Assembly (NCBI GenBank): GCA_021296015.1
Contig: JAGWBG010000005.1
Span: forward strand, 1 to 7,375
DNA length: 7,375 bases
Source: Dehalococcoidia bacterium
GTDB taxonomy: Bacteria > Chloroflexota > Dehalococcoidia > Lucifugimonadales > JAGWBF01
Direction of reading: 5' to 3'
In this document: positions 6,902 through 7,375 of the stretch, piece by piece
Layout: every line of letters begins with the position of its first letter
Numbering within the stretch: the stretch's first letter is position 1
Notes under the pieces: generated by a model
Seen by the model: only the letters and a program-made list of their open reading frames with translations
Told to the model about the DNA's origin: nothing
Databases searched by the model: none
Made by a program: the position numbers and the translations under genes

Positions 6902-7375
6902 ACACACTTTGTCTTCGCCGCCGCCTCCTTCTGCGTATCCGGTCCCACGTCCATATAGAAAGGGCCAGCAAAGCTACGGCCACCGCTGCCACAAAGGCCA
7001 CGCTGAAGCCGCCGGGTCTGCTGACCTCCATAGGCAATTCCAGGCTGGCCTCGCCCAACTCGGTCACCACCTCCAGCGTGAAAGTCCATCTGCCCTCCAT
7101 ATCCAGAGGTATGTCCACCTCGTAGAACTGGGGACTCTGGGGTGTGTTCAACGCCCGCACCGGGCCGACACCGGTAGAATCGGGAGGGCCGCTTGCCGCT
7201 ATCGTCACCAGGGCATCGGTAATAGGCTCTCCGGCCTCGGCGTCATTCACCAGTATGCTGAAGTGCAAATTCCCCACTCGGGGGGTCCCGGGCAGAATAC
7301 CCACCTCCAAGTCGTAGGGGCCGACCCGTTCATTCTTTACCACCGGACGGGTGGTCCCGTTGGCAAAGGCCGTAC
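6900..7375 (-). CDS. YtkA-like domain protein with C-terminal membrane anchor, N-terminus beyond window
   Basis: The frame is open to the right edge, giving 157 residues; a GTG at 7343 is in frame but has coding-like sequence before it. The first residues, TAFANG, look like the end of a signal peptide cut after AFA, so probably only the signal is missing. An exported beta-sandwich domain follows (GPYDLEVGILPGTPRVGNLHFS, then FYEVDIPLDMEGRWTFTLEV), similar to YtkA/FixH-like domains found beside copper and cytochrome-oxidase genes. A single membrane span (about 122-143, GGFSVAFVAAVAVALLALS) precedes a cytosolic tail with eight arginines in a row. The domain would face outward with the tail inside. 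It is the first gene of a pair with the 515-residue membrane protein. The family call is by pattern and moderately sure; the metal link is inference. Confidence 0.72.
   Translation of the reverse strand, partial: TAFANGTTRPVVKNERVGPYDLEVGILPGTPRVGNLHFSILVNDAEAGEPITDALVTIAASGPPDSTGVGPVRALNTPQSPQFYEVDIPLDMEGRWTFTLEVVTELGEASLELPMEVSRPGGFSVAFVAAVAVALLALSIWTWDRIRRRRRRRRQSV

Noticed and set aside
1..7375. CRISPR array, tRNA or rRNA genes, insertion sequence or defence island
   Set aside because: No spaced direct repeats, cloverleaf-like segments, transposase motifs or terminal inverted repeats were seen; the nuclease-like domain belongs to an HPRT fusion and is probably inactive.

Overview
The window reads as a piece of chromosome from a moderately GC-rich bacterium. 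Five protein-coding genes fill nearly all of it; I see no RNA genes, mobile elements or CRISPR arrays. The gene set (a DRTGG-domain P-loop protein, a Pro/Thr-linker lipoprotein with a VWA domain, and a polytopic membrane protein of the type databases label 'fenitrothion hydrolase'), together with free use of GTG and TTG starts, recalls Chloroflexota, perhaps Dehalococcoidia. This is a judgement from protein flavour, not a proven placement.

Layout. Bases 1-5339 are read on the plus strand: the C-terminal part of an aldehyde dehydrogenase (1-831, 5' end outside the window), a DRTGG-domain P-loop protein (935-1948, GTG start), a hypoxanthine phosphoribosyltransferase with an extra N-terminal nuclease-like domain (2108-3280, TTG start), and a YfbK-type von Willebrand factor A lipoprotein (3456-5339). 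Gaps of about 100-175 bases separate them, so they need not form one operon. From 5340 to the right edge the minus strand is read: a YtkA-like membrane-anchored protein (7375-6900, N-terminus cut by the window edge) followed 12 bases later by a 515-residue multi-spanning membrane protein (6887-5340). The last plus-strand and last minus-strand genes converge with directly abutting stop codons, and a hairpin sits on the junction.

How the genes may work together. The minus-strand pair is a clear operon of envelope proteins. Conserved-looking His residues and a six-cysteine cytosolic loop suggest, without proof, a role with metals or respiratory assembly. The four plus-strand genes have no obvious common pathway: sugar-acid or aldehyde oxidation, an acetyl-phosphate-related regulatory fold, purine salvage, and an envelope VWA protein.

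The most notable items are the HPRT fused to a PD-(D/E)XK-like domain that appears to lack the catalytic lysine, the non-coding-like tail of the same gene (possibly a frameshift past a double stop), and the six-cysteine motif in the membrane protein. I did not find a convincing new defence or mobile system here.
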